Source: UBA970 sp039799785 (GTDB lineage: Bacteria > Bacillota_I > Bacilli_A > RFN20 > CAG-826). Taken from it: a DNA stretch of 64,000 nt. Below the pieces are notes generated by a model. It did no database searches. It was not told the origin of the DNA and saw only the letters and a program-made list of their open reading frames with translations. The DNA is taken from contig JBDLRZ010000013.1 of the NCBI GenBank assembly GCA_039799785.1, positions 9,187 through 73,186 of the forward strand. The letters are read 5' to 3'. Positions 25,943 to 34,355 of this stretch are shown in pieces. The stretch's first letter is position 1. Every line of letters begins with the position of its first letter. The position numbers and the translations under genes are program-made.

Positions 25943-26414
25943 GTTAATCCAAACCATCCTTGACCAAAATCTAACGATTCAAACAATCGAAAGTTTTACA
26001 GGTGGCAGTCTTGCGCATCACTTCATCAAACATACTGGCGCTTCAAGATGGTTTAAACAAGGCTTAGTTTTATATCAACTCGAATCAAAAGCTAATTTTT
26101 TAGGTATCACGATGGAGGCTATGCGCAAAATAGATCCCGTCTCCGAGTTATTGGTGAAACGTTGTTTAAACAAGGCACTTTCAAATCATCCAAATACCAT
26201 CGTCATCATGACAACAGGTAACGCAGGTCCCTCATCCCAAGGTCAACATTCCGTTGGGGATTTTTATATTGGGCTTAGTGATGGAAAGCATGAACACATT
26301 CAATTAGGTAAGGCAAAAGGTTCAAGAACAAAAATTCAACAAGCGGGTTTAAAGATGGCAATCCAAATGTTAGAAGACTTTGTAAGCACCTATTATAGTG
26401 TGTCCCTTAAATAG
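25935..26414 (+). CDS. CinA C-terminal domain protein (NMN deamidase-like, PncC)
   Basis: A 159-residue protein equal to the C-terminal amidohydrolase domain of competence protein CinA, with TIESFTGGSLAHHF near the N-terminus, a TTGNAGPSS segment in the middle and GDFYIGLSDG. The usual CTGG cysteine is Phe here. The N-terminal molybdopterin-binding-like domain is absent. The ATG at 25935 has GTGGAA about 11 nt upstream; an ATG at 25908 in frame is the alternative. Position before recA is the classic cinA-recA order. Confidence 0.8.
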   Translation: MNKLIQTILDQNLTIQTIESFTGGSLAHHFIKHTGASRWFKQGLVLYQLESKANFLGITMEAMRKIDPVSELLVKRCLNKALSNHPNTIVIMTTGNAGPSSQGQHSVGDFYIGLSDGKHEHIQLGKAKGSRTKIQQAGLKMAIQMLEDFVSTYYSVSLK

Positions 26415-26449
26415 TTGTTATAGTATAAAGGACAAAAAAGGATAAGGTT

Positions 26450-27451
26450 ATGGCAAAAGAAAAAGAAAAAAAAGATGTAAAAGATGAAGCGCTTGAAGAA
26501 GCATTACGTAATATAGAAAAAACCTACGGTAAGGGTGCAGTTATGAAGTTAGGTGAAAGACCTGAAACTGCTATCGATACCATTCCTACGGGTTCCCTAT
26601 CTTTGGATATGGCACTCGGTGTTGGTGGTTATCCTAAAGGTCGTATCATCGAAATCTTTGGTCCAGAATCCAGTGGTAAGACTACGCTAGCACTTACCGC
26701 AATTGCAGAAGCGCAAAAACGAAGTGGACGTGCTGCCTTTATCGATGCTGAACATGCCATTGATCCTGTTTATGCTAAAAAACTCGGTGTGAATATTGAT
26801 GAACTGATTCTTTCTCAACCTGACAATGGTGAACAAGCCCTAGAAATCGTGGAAATGTTGGCGCATTCGAATGCGATTGATCTGATTGTCGTAGACTCGG
26901 TAGCCGCTTTAGTTCCCCAAGCAGAATTAGATGGCATGATGGCGGATAATCAAGTCGGATTACAAGCAAGATTAATGTCAAAAGCGATGCGTAAACTTGC
27001 TGCTGTATTGAACAAATCGAATTGCACCGTCATCTTTATCAACCAATTAAGAGAAAAAGTCGGGATTGCTTATGGTAATCCTGAAGTTACTTCCGGTGGT
27101 CGTGCCTTGAAGTTTTATGCTTCAGTTCGGATTGATATCCGTCGTTCAGAGGCCATAAAGGTCGGTGAATCCATCATCGGTAATATGGTGAAAATTAAGA
27201 TCGTCAAAAACAAAGTGGCCCCACCTTTTATTACCTCTGAAATCGAACTATTATTCGGACAAGGTTTCTCCAAGACTGGTGAAGTCCTCGATAAAGCCAC
27301 CGACTTGGGCATGATTAAAAAAATGGGTTCTTGGTATGAACTTGAAGGCACCCGCTTAGGTCAAGGTCGCGATAATGCAAAAGAATACTTAAAAACCCAT
27401 CCAGAAATCTTAGAAAAACTAGAAAAAAGAATTAAAACCGGAGAAATTTAA
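26450..27451 (+). CDS. recA: RecA recombinase
   Basis: A 333-residue homologous recombination and SOS co-protease ATPase. Walker A is GPESSGKTTL, Walker B LIVVDSVAALVP, loop L1 DNQVGLQARLMSKAMRK, and FINQLREKVG is conserved. The C-terminus is short and lacks the long acidic tail of many RecAs. GGATAAGG lies upstream of the ATG and TATAGT about 25 nt upstream may be its -10. No SOS (LexA-type) box was recognised. A strong terminator follows. Confidence 0.98.
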   Translation: MAKEKEKKDVKDEALEEALRNIEKTYGKGAVMKLGERPETAIDTIPTGSLSLDMALGVGGYPKGRIIEIFGPESSGKTTLALTAIAEAQKRSGRAAFIDAEHAIDPVYAKKLGVNIDELILSQPDNGEQALEIVEMLAHSNAIDLIVVDSVAALVPQAELDGMMADNQVGLQARLMSKAMRKLAAVLNKSNCTVIFINQLREKVGIAYGNPEVTSGGRALKFYASVRIDIRRSEAIKVGESIIGNMVKIKIVKNKVAPPFITSEIELLFGQGFSKTGEVLDKATDLGMIKKMGSWYELEGTRLGQGRDNAKEYLKTHPEILEKLEKRIKTGEI

Positions 27452-27460
27452 ATGAAGATA

Positions 27461-27489
27461 ACCTCTAGGAACATCCTAGAGGTTTTTTT
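27461..27489 (+). terminator. Rho-independent terminator of recA
   Basis: Stem ACCTCTAGGA / TCCTAGAGGT (10 bp) with a 3-nt loop, followed by seven T residues. Confidence 0.92.
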
Positions 27490-27493
27490 ATCA

Positions 27494-27522
27494 TAGGCAA
27501 ATGATGAAACTTTTGCTATCAT
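27494..27522 (+). promoter_or_regulatory. Candidate promoter of the rny leader
   Basis: TAGGCA (27494-27499) and TATCAT (27517-27522) at 17-nt spacing. The predicted start near 27529 would place the first leader hairpin at the very 5' end of the transcript. Confidence 0.5.
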
Positions 27523-27528
27523 AAAGAA

Positions 27529-27712
27529 GTATCTTCGGATACTGGATATAGATTCGCATTCGTCGTTTATTAACTTAACCAGGGTTAAACCTGATAAAAG
27601 CAACATATTCATCTAAGATTTAAACGAAGTTTTGTGATTTTTTTATACCAACACATTTAAAGGGCGCATCCTTCGTCATGATGCTTACCTCTACTGAAAG
27701 GAGACGTTTTAT
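27529..27712 (+). promoter_or_regulatory. Structured leader of unknown class upstream of rny
   Basis: About 185 nt of non-coding sequence precede RNase Y. I see AGTATC-TTCG-GATACT (27528-27543, an extra-stable UUCG hairpin), TTAAC/GTTAA (27575-27588), a long-range TCGTTTA/TAAACGA helix (27563-27569 with 27621-27627) and GCATC/GATGC (27666-27684). The last hairpin's loop carries CTTCGT, complementary to ACGAAG at 27624-27629; this pairing competes with the long-range helix. A run of seven T lies at 27638-27644 without a canonical terminator stem. It matches no riboswitch class I know. Confidence 0.5.
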
Positions 27713-29278
27713 ATGGTCGATATTTCGATTTTAATTTTATTATCCATCCTAGCTTTGATTATTGGGGTTATTTTAGGGATTCTGATTTACTTTAGCTTAC
27801 CTATTTTTCGGGCAAAGGAAGCAACCAAAAAAGCAGCTAAATTAATAAAAGATGCTGAAATTAAAGCAGATCACATCATCAAGAATGCTCAACTTGATGC
27901 CAAACAAACCGTTTATGAGTTAAAACAAGAAGCTGATAAAGAAATCAAAGAAAGAAAACAAGAAGTTAATACCTTTGAAAATAAACTTTTCAACCGTGAA
28001 CAAAGTATTGATCGCCGTGATCAAGCGTTGATGCAAAAAGAAAAAAATCTTGAAGAAAAGATTGAGCTCCAACAAAAGCGGATGAAAGAAATTGAAAGAA
28101 AAGAAGAAGTTCTTCAATTAAAGTTAGATTCCATTATCCACGAGCTTGAAAAAGTCTCCGGCATGTCGTCCCAAGAAGCCAAAACAGAAATTCTTAACCG
28201 CGTTGAGGCTAAGTTAAGCAAAGAAATCGCAGGTTTGATTAAGAATCGTGAACAAGAAGCCAAAGATCAAGCCCAAACGATGGCCAATGAAATTTTAGGC
28301 ATGACCTTAAATCGCTACGCGCAAGACTTTGTCACGGAACGCACTGTGTCAGTTGTGAGCTTACCAAGTGATGAAATGAAGGGTCGTATTATCGGGCGAG
28401 AAGGTCGAAACATTCGTTCACTTGAACAAGCATTAGGTGTAGATTTAATTATTGATGACACCCCTGAAGTGATTACCGTTAGCTGCTTTGATCCAATTCG
28501 ACGTGAAACAGCAAAACGCACCTTAGAAATCCTCTTAAAAGATGGCCGAATTCAACCATCAAGAATCGAAGAAGTGGCAGCAAAGGTCAAGAGTGAACTT
28601 GGCGAAATTATGCATAAAGCAGGACAAGAAGCAGCCTTCCGTTTAGGTTTAGGCAATATTCATCCTGAGTTATTAGATTTGGTGGGTCGATTAAGATACC
28701 GCACCTCGTATGGTCAAAATGCATATGACCACTCCATTGAAGTTGCCAAGCTTTGTGGGATCATGGCAGCCGAAATGGGTATAGATCAAAATATGGCTAA
28801 ACGTGCTGGATTACTCCATGACGTTGGTAAAGCGATTGACTTTGAAATGGAAGGAAGTCACGTTGAATTAGGCGCAAGATACGCTCGTAAATATAATGAA
28901 CCTGATGTGGTTCTTAATGCGATTGAATCTCACCACGGCGATACAGAAATTAAATATGTCATTTCTCACTTAGTCATTGCCGCAGATACCTTATCTGCAG
29001 CACGTCCTGGAGCAAGAAGTGAAACTCTAGAAACGTATGTTAAACGTCTTGAACAATTAGAAAACATTTGTAAATCTTATGAAGGTGTTGCGCAAAGCTA
29101 TGCGATGCAATCTGGTCGAGAAGTACGCATCATGGTTGTCCCTGATAAAGTGGATGACGCAACAGCAGTTAAATTAGCAAGAGACATTAAAGATCGAATT
29201 GAAGCCGAAATGACCTATCCGGGTCAAATCAAAGTTTCCGTTATTCGAGAATATCGTGCCATCGAAACTGCAAAATAA
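27713..29278 (+). CDS. rny: RNase Y endoribonuclease
   Basis: A 521-residue membrane-anchored endonuclease that starts bulk mRNA decay. The N-terminal transmembrane helix (residues about 4-28) is followed by a long charged coiled coil (to about 190), a KH domain with GRIIGREGRNIRS, and an HD domain with LLHDVGKAIDFE and HHGDTE. Length and architecture match Bacillus. AAAGGAGA lies upstream of the ATG. Downstream ymdB and, further on, ymcA are functional partners known from Bacillus. Confidence 0.97.
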   Translation: MVDISILILLSILALIIGVILGILIYFSLPIFRAKEATKKAAKLIKDAEIKADHIIKNAQLDAKQTVYELKQEADKEIKERKQEVNTFENKLFNREQSIDRRDQALMQKEKNLEEKIELQQKRMKEIERKEEVLQLKLDSIIHELEKVSGMSSQEAKTEILNRVEAKLSKEIAGLIKNREQEAKDQAQTMANEILGMTLNRYAQDFVTERTVSVVSLPSDEMKGRIIGREGRNIRSLEQALGVDLIIDDTPEVITVSCFDPIRRETAKRTLEILLKDGRIQPSRIEEVAAKVKSELGEIMHKAGQEAAFRLGLGNIHPELLDLVGRLRYRTSYGQNAYDHSIEVAKLCGIMAAEMGIDQNMAKRAGLLHDVGKAIDFEMEGSHVELGARYARKYNEPDVVLNAIESHHGDTEIKYVISHLVIAADTLSAARPGARSETLETYVKRLEQLENICKSYEGVAQSYAMQSGREVRIMVVPDKVDDATAVKLARDIKDRIEAEMTYPGQIKVSVIREYRAIETAK

Positions 29279-29284
29279 ACCTTC

Positions 29285-30070
29285 ATGAAGTGGCTTTTTA
29301 TTGGTGACATCGTAGGTAGTTTTGGACGCTTAATGGTGGCCAAACATTTACCCAAACTTAAAGAAAGCCTTGCATTGGATTTTGTCATTGCCAATGCAGA
29401 GAATGCTAGTCACGGCAAAGGTTTAATGCGAAAGCATTATGAAGAACTATTGGCAAGCGGCATCGATGTGATGACGTTAGGCAATCACTACAATGCCAAG
29501 GGTGAGATACGGGATTATTTAGATCAAACCGTAAGTTTAGTTCGTCCTTTAAATTTAAAGCACCCTTATCCGGGTGTAGGAACACTGGTTTTTAACGTTC
29601 AAAATCATGCCATTCGAGTCACCAATATTTTAGGTCAAGCGTTTATGAATGAAGACGTTCATAATCCCTTTGACGCTTTACAAGGCATCCTTGATAAAGA
29701 ACCTCCAACCCATCTTCATATTGTTGATTTTCATGCAGAAGCTACGGGTGAAAAATATGCAATGGGATATGCGTTTAGTGGTAAGATTACTGCATTATTT
29801 GGCACCCATACGCATGTTCAGACTAACGATTTAAGATTGTTAGACCAATCCACCTTATTTATTTCAGATGTCGGAATGACTGGACCATATAATGGCATTC
29901 TTGGTGTGAAAAAAGAAAACATCATTCAACGTTTATGGAAACAAGAAAAAACAGTTTATGAATTAGCCGAAGATGGTGAAAGTGTTTTGTCTGCAGTATT
30001 TGTGGAAACGAACCCACAAGGATTACCCATTTCCTTTAAAACAATTCTCATAACAGATAAGGTAAAATAA
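29285..30070 (+). CDS. ymdB: YmdB-type metallophosphoesterase
   Basis: A 261-residue calcineurin-like phosphoesterase of the TIGR00282 family; Bacillus YmdB hydrolyses 2',3'-cyclic nucleotides and affects biofilm genes. Metal-binding motifs GDIVGSFGR, NAENASHGKG, GNHYN, DFHAEATGEK and GTHTHVQTND are all present. It follows rny by 6 nt without a clear ribosome-binding site, the same pairing as in Bacillus. Confidence 0.93.
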   Translation: MKWLFIGDIVGSFGRLMVAKHLPKLKESLALDFVIANAENASHGKGLMRKHYEELLASGIDVMTLGNHYNAKGEIRDYLDQTVSLVRPLNLKHPYPGVGTLVFNVQNHAIRVTNILGQAFMNEDVHNPFDALQGILDKEPPTHLHIVDFHAEATGEKYAMGYAFSGKITALFGTHTHVQTNDLRLLDQSTLFISDVGMTGPYNGILGVKKENIIQRLWKQEKTVYELAEDGESVLSAVFVETNPQGLPISFKTILITDKVK

Positions 30071-30075
30071 GACCT

Positions 30076-31530
30076 ATGGCAGATCAAAAATTAAATATCA
30101 CCGAAAAACCGGATTTAGATAAAGCTCGCTCCCGCGTCAGACAAGAAATCCCTGTCGTCAGAGATGAGATTGTCGTTCCTGAACGATTGATTCAATATGC
30201 TCAAGGGAAGAAATATTTTATTCGTACTTACGGATGCCAGGCTAACGTACGCGATGAAGAAAACATGCGCGGCCTTTTAGAACTCACAGGTTTTACGTCT
30301 GTCGATGATGAAAAATTAGCCGATTTTGTCATCATTAATACGTGTGCAATTCGTGAAAATGCTGAAGATAAAGTCTTTGGTGAACTTGGAATTTTAAAAG
30401 GATTAAAAGCGATTAAGCCAGACATGTTAATTGCAGTTAGTGGTTGTATGGTGCAACAAACGCATATCGTGGACACCATTACACAAAAATACCGACATGT
30501 CGATTTGATGTTTGGTACCCATAATATTCATCATCTCCTTGAATTACTCGATGAAGCAATCACCAAGAAGGTTCGGGTTGTCAATGTTCCTTCAAAATAT
30601 GGTGAAATTGTCGAAAACATGCCTTCCAAACGAAATCATCGATTTAAAGCATTTGTGAATATTATGTTTGGTTGTGATAAGTTTTGCACCTACTGTATTG
30701 TGCCTTACACCAGAGGTAAAGAGCGCTCACGTTTGATGGATGATGTGATTAAAGAATGCAAAGAACTTGTTGAGTCAGGCTATCAAGAAATTACCTTGGT
30801 TGGACAAAATGTTAATTCTTATGGCAAAGATTTTAAAAATGGAACAACCTTTGCACAATTATTAGAAGCAGTTGCATTAACTGGCATTCCTCGCTTACGA
30901 TTTATGACGTCTCATCCATGGGATTTTACAGATGAAATGTTAGATATGATTGCCAAATACGACAATATTATGAATCATATTCATCTTCCTTTTCAGGCTG
31001 GTGATGACATGATTCTGAGATTAATGGCAAGACGATATACGGTTGCATCATATTTAGAACTCGTCAAGAAAATGCAAACTAAAATCCCCCAAGTCACCTT
31101 AACCACTGATATTATTGTTGGTTTTCCAAATGAAACGGAAGCCCAATTTCAAGGTACCTTAGACTTAGTAGAAAAAGTAAAATTTGATGCAACCTTTACA
31201 TTTATTTATTCACCTCGAAAAGGAACACCAGCCCACAAAATGTTAGACAATGTTCCTTATGAAGAAAAGCAAAAACGTTTCTATCGCCTTAAAGAACTGG
31301 TCGATCGGATTGCTAAAGAAAAATCAGACTTGATGGTAGGTCAAACCTATACTGTCCTTGTTGATGGTGTTAGTAAAAATAATCCTGACAAATTGTCCGC
31401 CTATACAGAAAGCAACAAACTCGTCCACTTTAAAGGGGATGCTTCCCTTGCCGGTAAACTCGTTCGTGTTCGAATTGATGAGGCCAATACTTATACGTTA
31501 TTTGGAACCTTAATCGATGACCAAGCTTGA
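30076..31530 (+). CDS. miaB: MiaB, tRNA methylthiotransferase
   Basis: A 484-residue radical-SAM enzyme adding the 2-methylthio group to i6A37 in tRNA. The N-terminal UPF0004 domain supplies three auxiliary cluster cysteines (YGCQANVRD, NTCAIRENAED, SGCMVQQ); the radical-SAM motif is CDKFCTYC; a TRAM domain ends it. The substrate base is made by MiaA, encoded about 6 kb downstream. Overlaps ymcA by 14 nt. Confidence 0.97.
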   Translation: MADQKLNITEKPDLDKARSRVRQEIPVVRDEIVVPERLIQYAQGKKYFIRTYGCQANVRDEENMRGLLELTGFTSVDDEKLADFVIINTCAIRENAEDKVFGELGILKGLKAIKPDMLIAVSGCMVQQTHIVDTITQKYRHVDLMFGTHNIHHLLELLDEAITKKVRVVNVPSKYGEIVENMPSKRNHRFKAFVNIMFGCDKFCTYCIVPYTRGKERSRLMDDVIKECKELVESGYQEITLVGQNVNSYGKDFKNGTTFAQLLEAVALTGIPRLRFMTSHPWDFTDEMLDMIAKYDNIMNHIHLPFQAGDDMILRLMARRYTVASYLELVKKMQTKIPQVTLTTDIIVGFPNETEAQFQGTLDLVEKVKFDATFTFIYSPRKGTPAHKMLDNVPYEEKQKRFYRLKELVDRIAKEKSDLMVGQTYTVLVDGVSKNNPDKLSAYTESNKLVHFKGDASLAGKLVRVRIDEANTYTLFGTLIDDQA

Positions 31531-31828
31531 GTCCTTAATGGATCGCTTAGCAAACGCACTTCAAGATTTACCTGAAGTAAAACAATTTTTTGCTTTACGT
31601 GAACAAATTCTAAAAGACCCCTTTTTAAATGAGCAACAAGAGCAAATGAAACATCACCAAAAATTGATGATGAAAAATCTTGCTGAACAATCCATTTATC
31701 AAACCCATCAGTCCGCATATCGTCAACATCAACAAGCGTTTGATGAACATCCACTCGTGCAAAATTATGTTAGTTTAAAAGAACAACTTTCCCCATTATT
31801 AAACGAACTACAAGCGATTATTGAATAG
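31517..31828 (+). CDS. ymcA: YlbF/YmcA-family protein
   Basis: A 103-residue all-helical protein of the Com_YlbF family. The pattern FFALREQILKDPFLNEQQEQ and the final YVSLKEQLSPLLNELQ helix fit YmcA. In Bacillus the Y-complex (YlbF, YmcA, YaaT) directs RNase Y to particular transcripts. It overlaps miaB by 14 nt and lies in the Bacillus order miaB-ymcA-mutS. Its stop codon is part of the -35 of the mutS promoter. Confidence 0.8.
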   Translation: MTKLESLMDRLANALQDLPEVKQFFALREQILKDPFLNEQQEQMKHHQKLMMKNLAEQSIYQTHQSAYRQHQQAFDEHPLVQNYVSLKEQLSPLLNELQAIIE

Positions 31829-31854
31829 GCATTTCATCGCCTTTTTGGTATGAT
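31826..31854 (+). promoter_or_regulatory. Candidate mutS promoter
   Basis: TAGGCA (31826-31831), 17-nt spacer, TATGAT (31849-31854). The predicted leader is about 9 nt and has no Shine-Dalgarno. The -35 is identical to that proposed for rny. Confidence 0.45.
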
Positions 31855-31869
31855 GAATTCATAATTTGT

Positions 31870-34347
31870 ATGAAGAAAACGTCAGCCCCATATACCCCCA
31901 TGATGATGCAGTACTTGCAGATCAAATCGCAGTACCCTGATACTTTAATTTTCTTTCGACTTGGTGATTTTTATGAACTCTTTTTTGAAGATGCAAAAGT
32001 TGCCTCGCGTGAGTTATCTTTGGTGCTTACCGGCAAAAGTGCAGGTCAAGAAGAACGGGTGCCGATGTGTGGTATTCCTTTTCATGCCTATAAAGGGTAT
32101 GTCAAAAAGTTGATTGATAAAGGTTATAAAGTAGGCATCGTCGAACAAATGGAAGATGCTAGTGTTGCCAAAGGTCTTGTTCAACGAGACGTCACGCAAA
32201 TTTATACACCTGGGTCCTTTATTGATGATCAACAAACGGCGCATAATTTCTTAGTTGCTGTCAACGAAGATCAACATCGTTACTGGATTATCTTTGGTGA
32301 TATTAGTACGGGTGAAGTCTTTAGTGACTTTATTGAAAAACAATCCAACCTATTAATTGGATATTTGCAAAAGCTTTCTACACATGAAGTTGTCATGAAT
32401 GCATCAACGGCAACGTTGATTCAAGAAACAATCCAAACATTAGGCATGTCAGTTTCTATTTTAGACATGAACCAAGATGCTAAAACCCCTGAACAATATT
32501 CATATCAACTTTGGTTGAATTATGTTCAAAACACACTTAAGAAACCTTTACCATTTCTTAGACCCTTTATTCCCATTTACCAAGATAAGATTTTAAAGAT
32601 GGACGCAGTATCATTATCCAATCTTGAAGTATTACAATCTCTAAAACAACAAAGTGTCCAAGGATCGCTATATTGGGTCTTAGATCGAACCACGACACCA
32701 ATGGGCTCAAGATTACTCAAACAATGGTTATTGCGACCCAGCGCCCATGTTCCGACGATCATCATGCGTCATCAGATGGTTAAAAGTTTAATGGATCAGT
32801 TTCTTACACTTGAAAACATACGTGAGATTTTACAATCCATTTATGACATACCAAGAATTATTTCTAAACTTCATTTGAAGCAATTGAACGCTAGAGACTT
32901 AATCTCACTTAAAAAATCTTTGGAACCCATCACGGATTTAAAGAAACTGTTAATAAGTTTATCTGATTCATTATCTCAATTACTAAATGAATACATTCAT
33001 CCGTTTCCGGAAATTGTTACAATCATTTCCCAATCTATTCAAGACGAACCTCCCGTCAGTATTAAAGAAGGTGGTCTTATTAAAGTTGGATTTAATGCTG
33101 AATTAGATCACTGGATTGCTTTGGCAAAGGGTGGAAAAAAAGCGCTAATCGAACTCGAACTGAAGGAAAGAGAACGTACTGGCATTAAGAATTTAAAGGT
33201 TGGTTATAATCAAGTTTTTGGCTATTTTATTGAAATTTCAAATGGTCAATTATCTTCGATTAAACCAGAATTTGAATATGAACGAAGACAAACTTTAGCA
33301 AACGGAGAGCGCTTTATTAATCGTGACTTAAAGGCGTTAGAAAGTCAGTTACTACAAGCCGAAGATATGCAGAAGAAATTGGAAGAATCCATTTTCCAAT
33401 CCGTCATCACAAAAATCGAACCCTTTACGCATGATTTACAGATCTTAGCCCAGAAGCTCTCCGAACTCGATGTGATATCTACCTTTGCAACCGTAAGTCG
33501 TACCTATCAATTTGTCCAACCAACCTTTTCGGAAGAAAAGGCATTTAAGATTGAACAAAGTCGTCATCCAGTGATAGAAAAAGCCTTAAAGAAATCAGTT
33601 TTTGTTCCCAATGATTGTGTAATGGATTCCGAAACCAACACACTACTTATCACAGGACCTAACATGGGTGGTAAATCAACCTATATGCGACAAGTTGCGT
33701 TGCTCATGATCATGGCACAGATTGGTTGTTTTGTTCCGGCTAAATCTGCAAATTTGATGTGGTTAGATGCAATCTATACTCGCATTGGTGCAAGTGATGA
33801 CTTAATGGGTGGCCAATCTACCTTTATGATGGAAATGACGCAAACTGAATTTGCACTCAGTCATGCTACCGATCGAACCTTATTAATCTTTGATGAAATT
33901 GGTAGAGGAACCGCGACCTATGATGGCATGGCATTAGCCCAATCCATTATTGAATATGCCACTGTACATCTTCAAGCAAAAACGCTTTTTTCAACCCATT
34001 ATCATGAACTTACGCAATTAGAAAAAACATTACCCAATCTTAAAAATATTCATGTCGCAGTTCATGAAGAAAATGACACCATCACGTTCTTATATCAAGT
34101 TAAGCCAGGTTCCATGAATCAATCTTTTGGAATTCATGTTGCTCAACTTGCGCAATTACCTCCAAGTTTAATCCAACGAGCCAAAACTATTTTAGCGACG
34201 TTAGAAAAATCACCTTCAATCTCAGTCAAACCCATTCAAGAAACCAAGCATCCCCTTGTAAAAACTTTACAAGAAATCGATCCATTAAGTTTGTCGCCAA
34301 TGGAAGCTCTTGAATTACTCATTGCATTAAAGAAAAACAATCGATAA
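31870..34347 (+). CDS. mutS: MutS mismatch-recognition ATPase
   Basis: An 825-residue MutS1 protein. The N-terminal mismatch-reading motif is FFRLGDFYELF, equivalent to the Phe-x-Glu wedge. The C-terminal ATPase has Walker A GPNMGGKST, LMGGQSTFMMEM and Walker B LLIFDEIGRGTATYDG. A near-complete length argues for function. No ribosome-binding site is seen 5' of the ATG, in agreement with a very short leader. mutL follows 8 nt later with AAAGG. Confidence 0.97.
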   Translation: MKKTSAPYTPMMMQYLQIKSQYPDTLIFFRLGDFYELFFEDAKVASRELSLVLTGKSAGQEERVPMCGIPFHAYKGYVKKLIDKGYKVGIVEQMEDASVAKGLVQRDVTQIYTPGSFIDDQQTAHNFLVAVNEDQHRYWIIFGDISTGEVFSDFIEKQSNLLIGYLQKLSTHEVVMNASTATLIQETIQTLGMSVSILDMNQDAKTPEQYSYQLWLNYVQNTLKKPLPFLRPFIPIYQDKILKMDAVSLSNLEVLQSLKQQSVQGSLYWVLDRTTTPMGSRLLKQWLLRPSAHVPTIIMRHQMVKSLMDQFLTLENIREILQSIYDIPRIISKLHLKQLNARDLISLKKSLEPITDLKKLLISLSDSLSQLLNEYIHPFPEIVTIISQSIQDEPPVSIKEGGLIKVGFNAELDHWIALAKGGKKALIELELKERERTGIKNLKVGYNQVFGYFIEISNGQLSSIKPEFEYERRQTLANGERFINRDLKALESQLLQAEDMQKKLEESIFQSVITKIEPFTHDLQILAQKLSELDVISTFATVSRTYQFVQPTFSEEKAFKIEQSRHPVIEKALKKSVFVPNDCVMDSETNTLLITGPNMGGKSTYMRQVALLMIMAQIGCFVPAKSANLMWLDAIYTRIGASDDLMGGQSTFMMEMTQTEFALSHATDRTLLIFDEIGRGTATYDGMALAQSIIEYATVHLQAKTLFSTHYHELTQLEKTLPNLKNIHVAVHEENDTITFLYQVKPGSMNQSFGIHVAQLAQLPPSLIQRAKTILATLEKSPSISVKPIQETKHPLVKTLQEIDPLSLSPMEALELLIALKKNNR

Positions 34348-34355
34348 AGGTTAAC

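Noticed and set aside
27529..27712. T-box, 6S RNA, SRP RNA or known riboswitch before rny
   Set aside because: No T-box sequence, SRP tetraloop motif or recognised aptamer core was found, so only an unclassified leader is reported.
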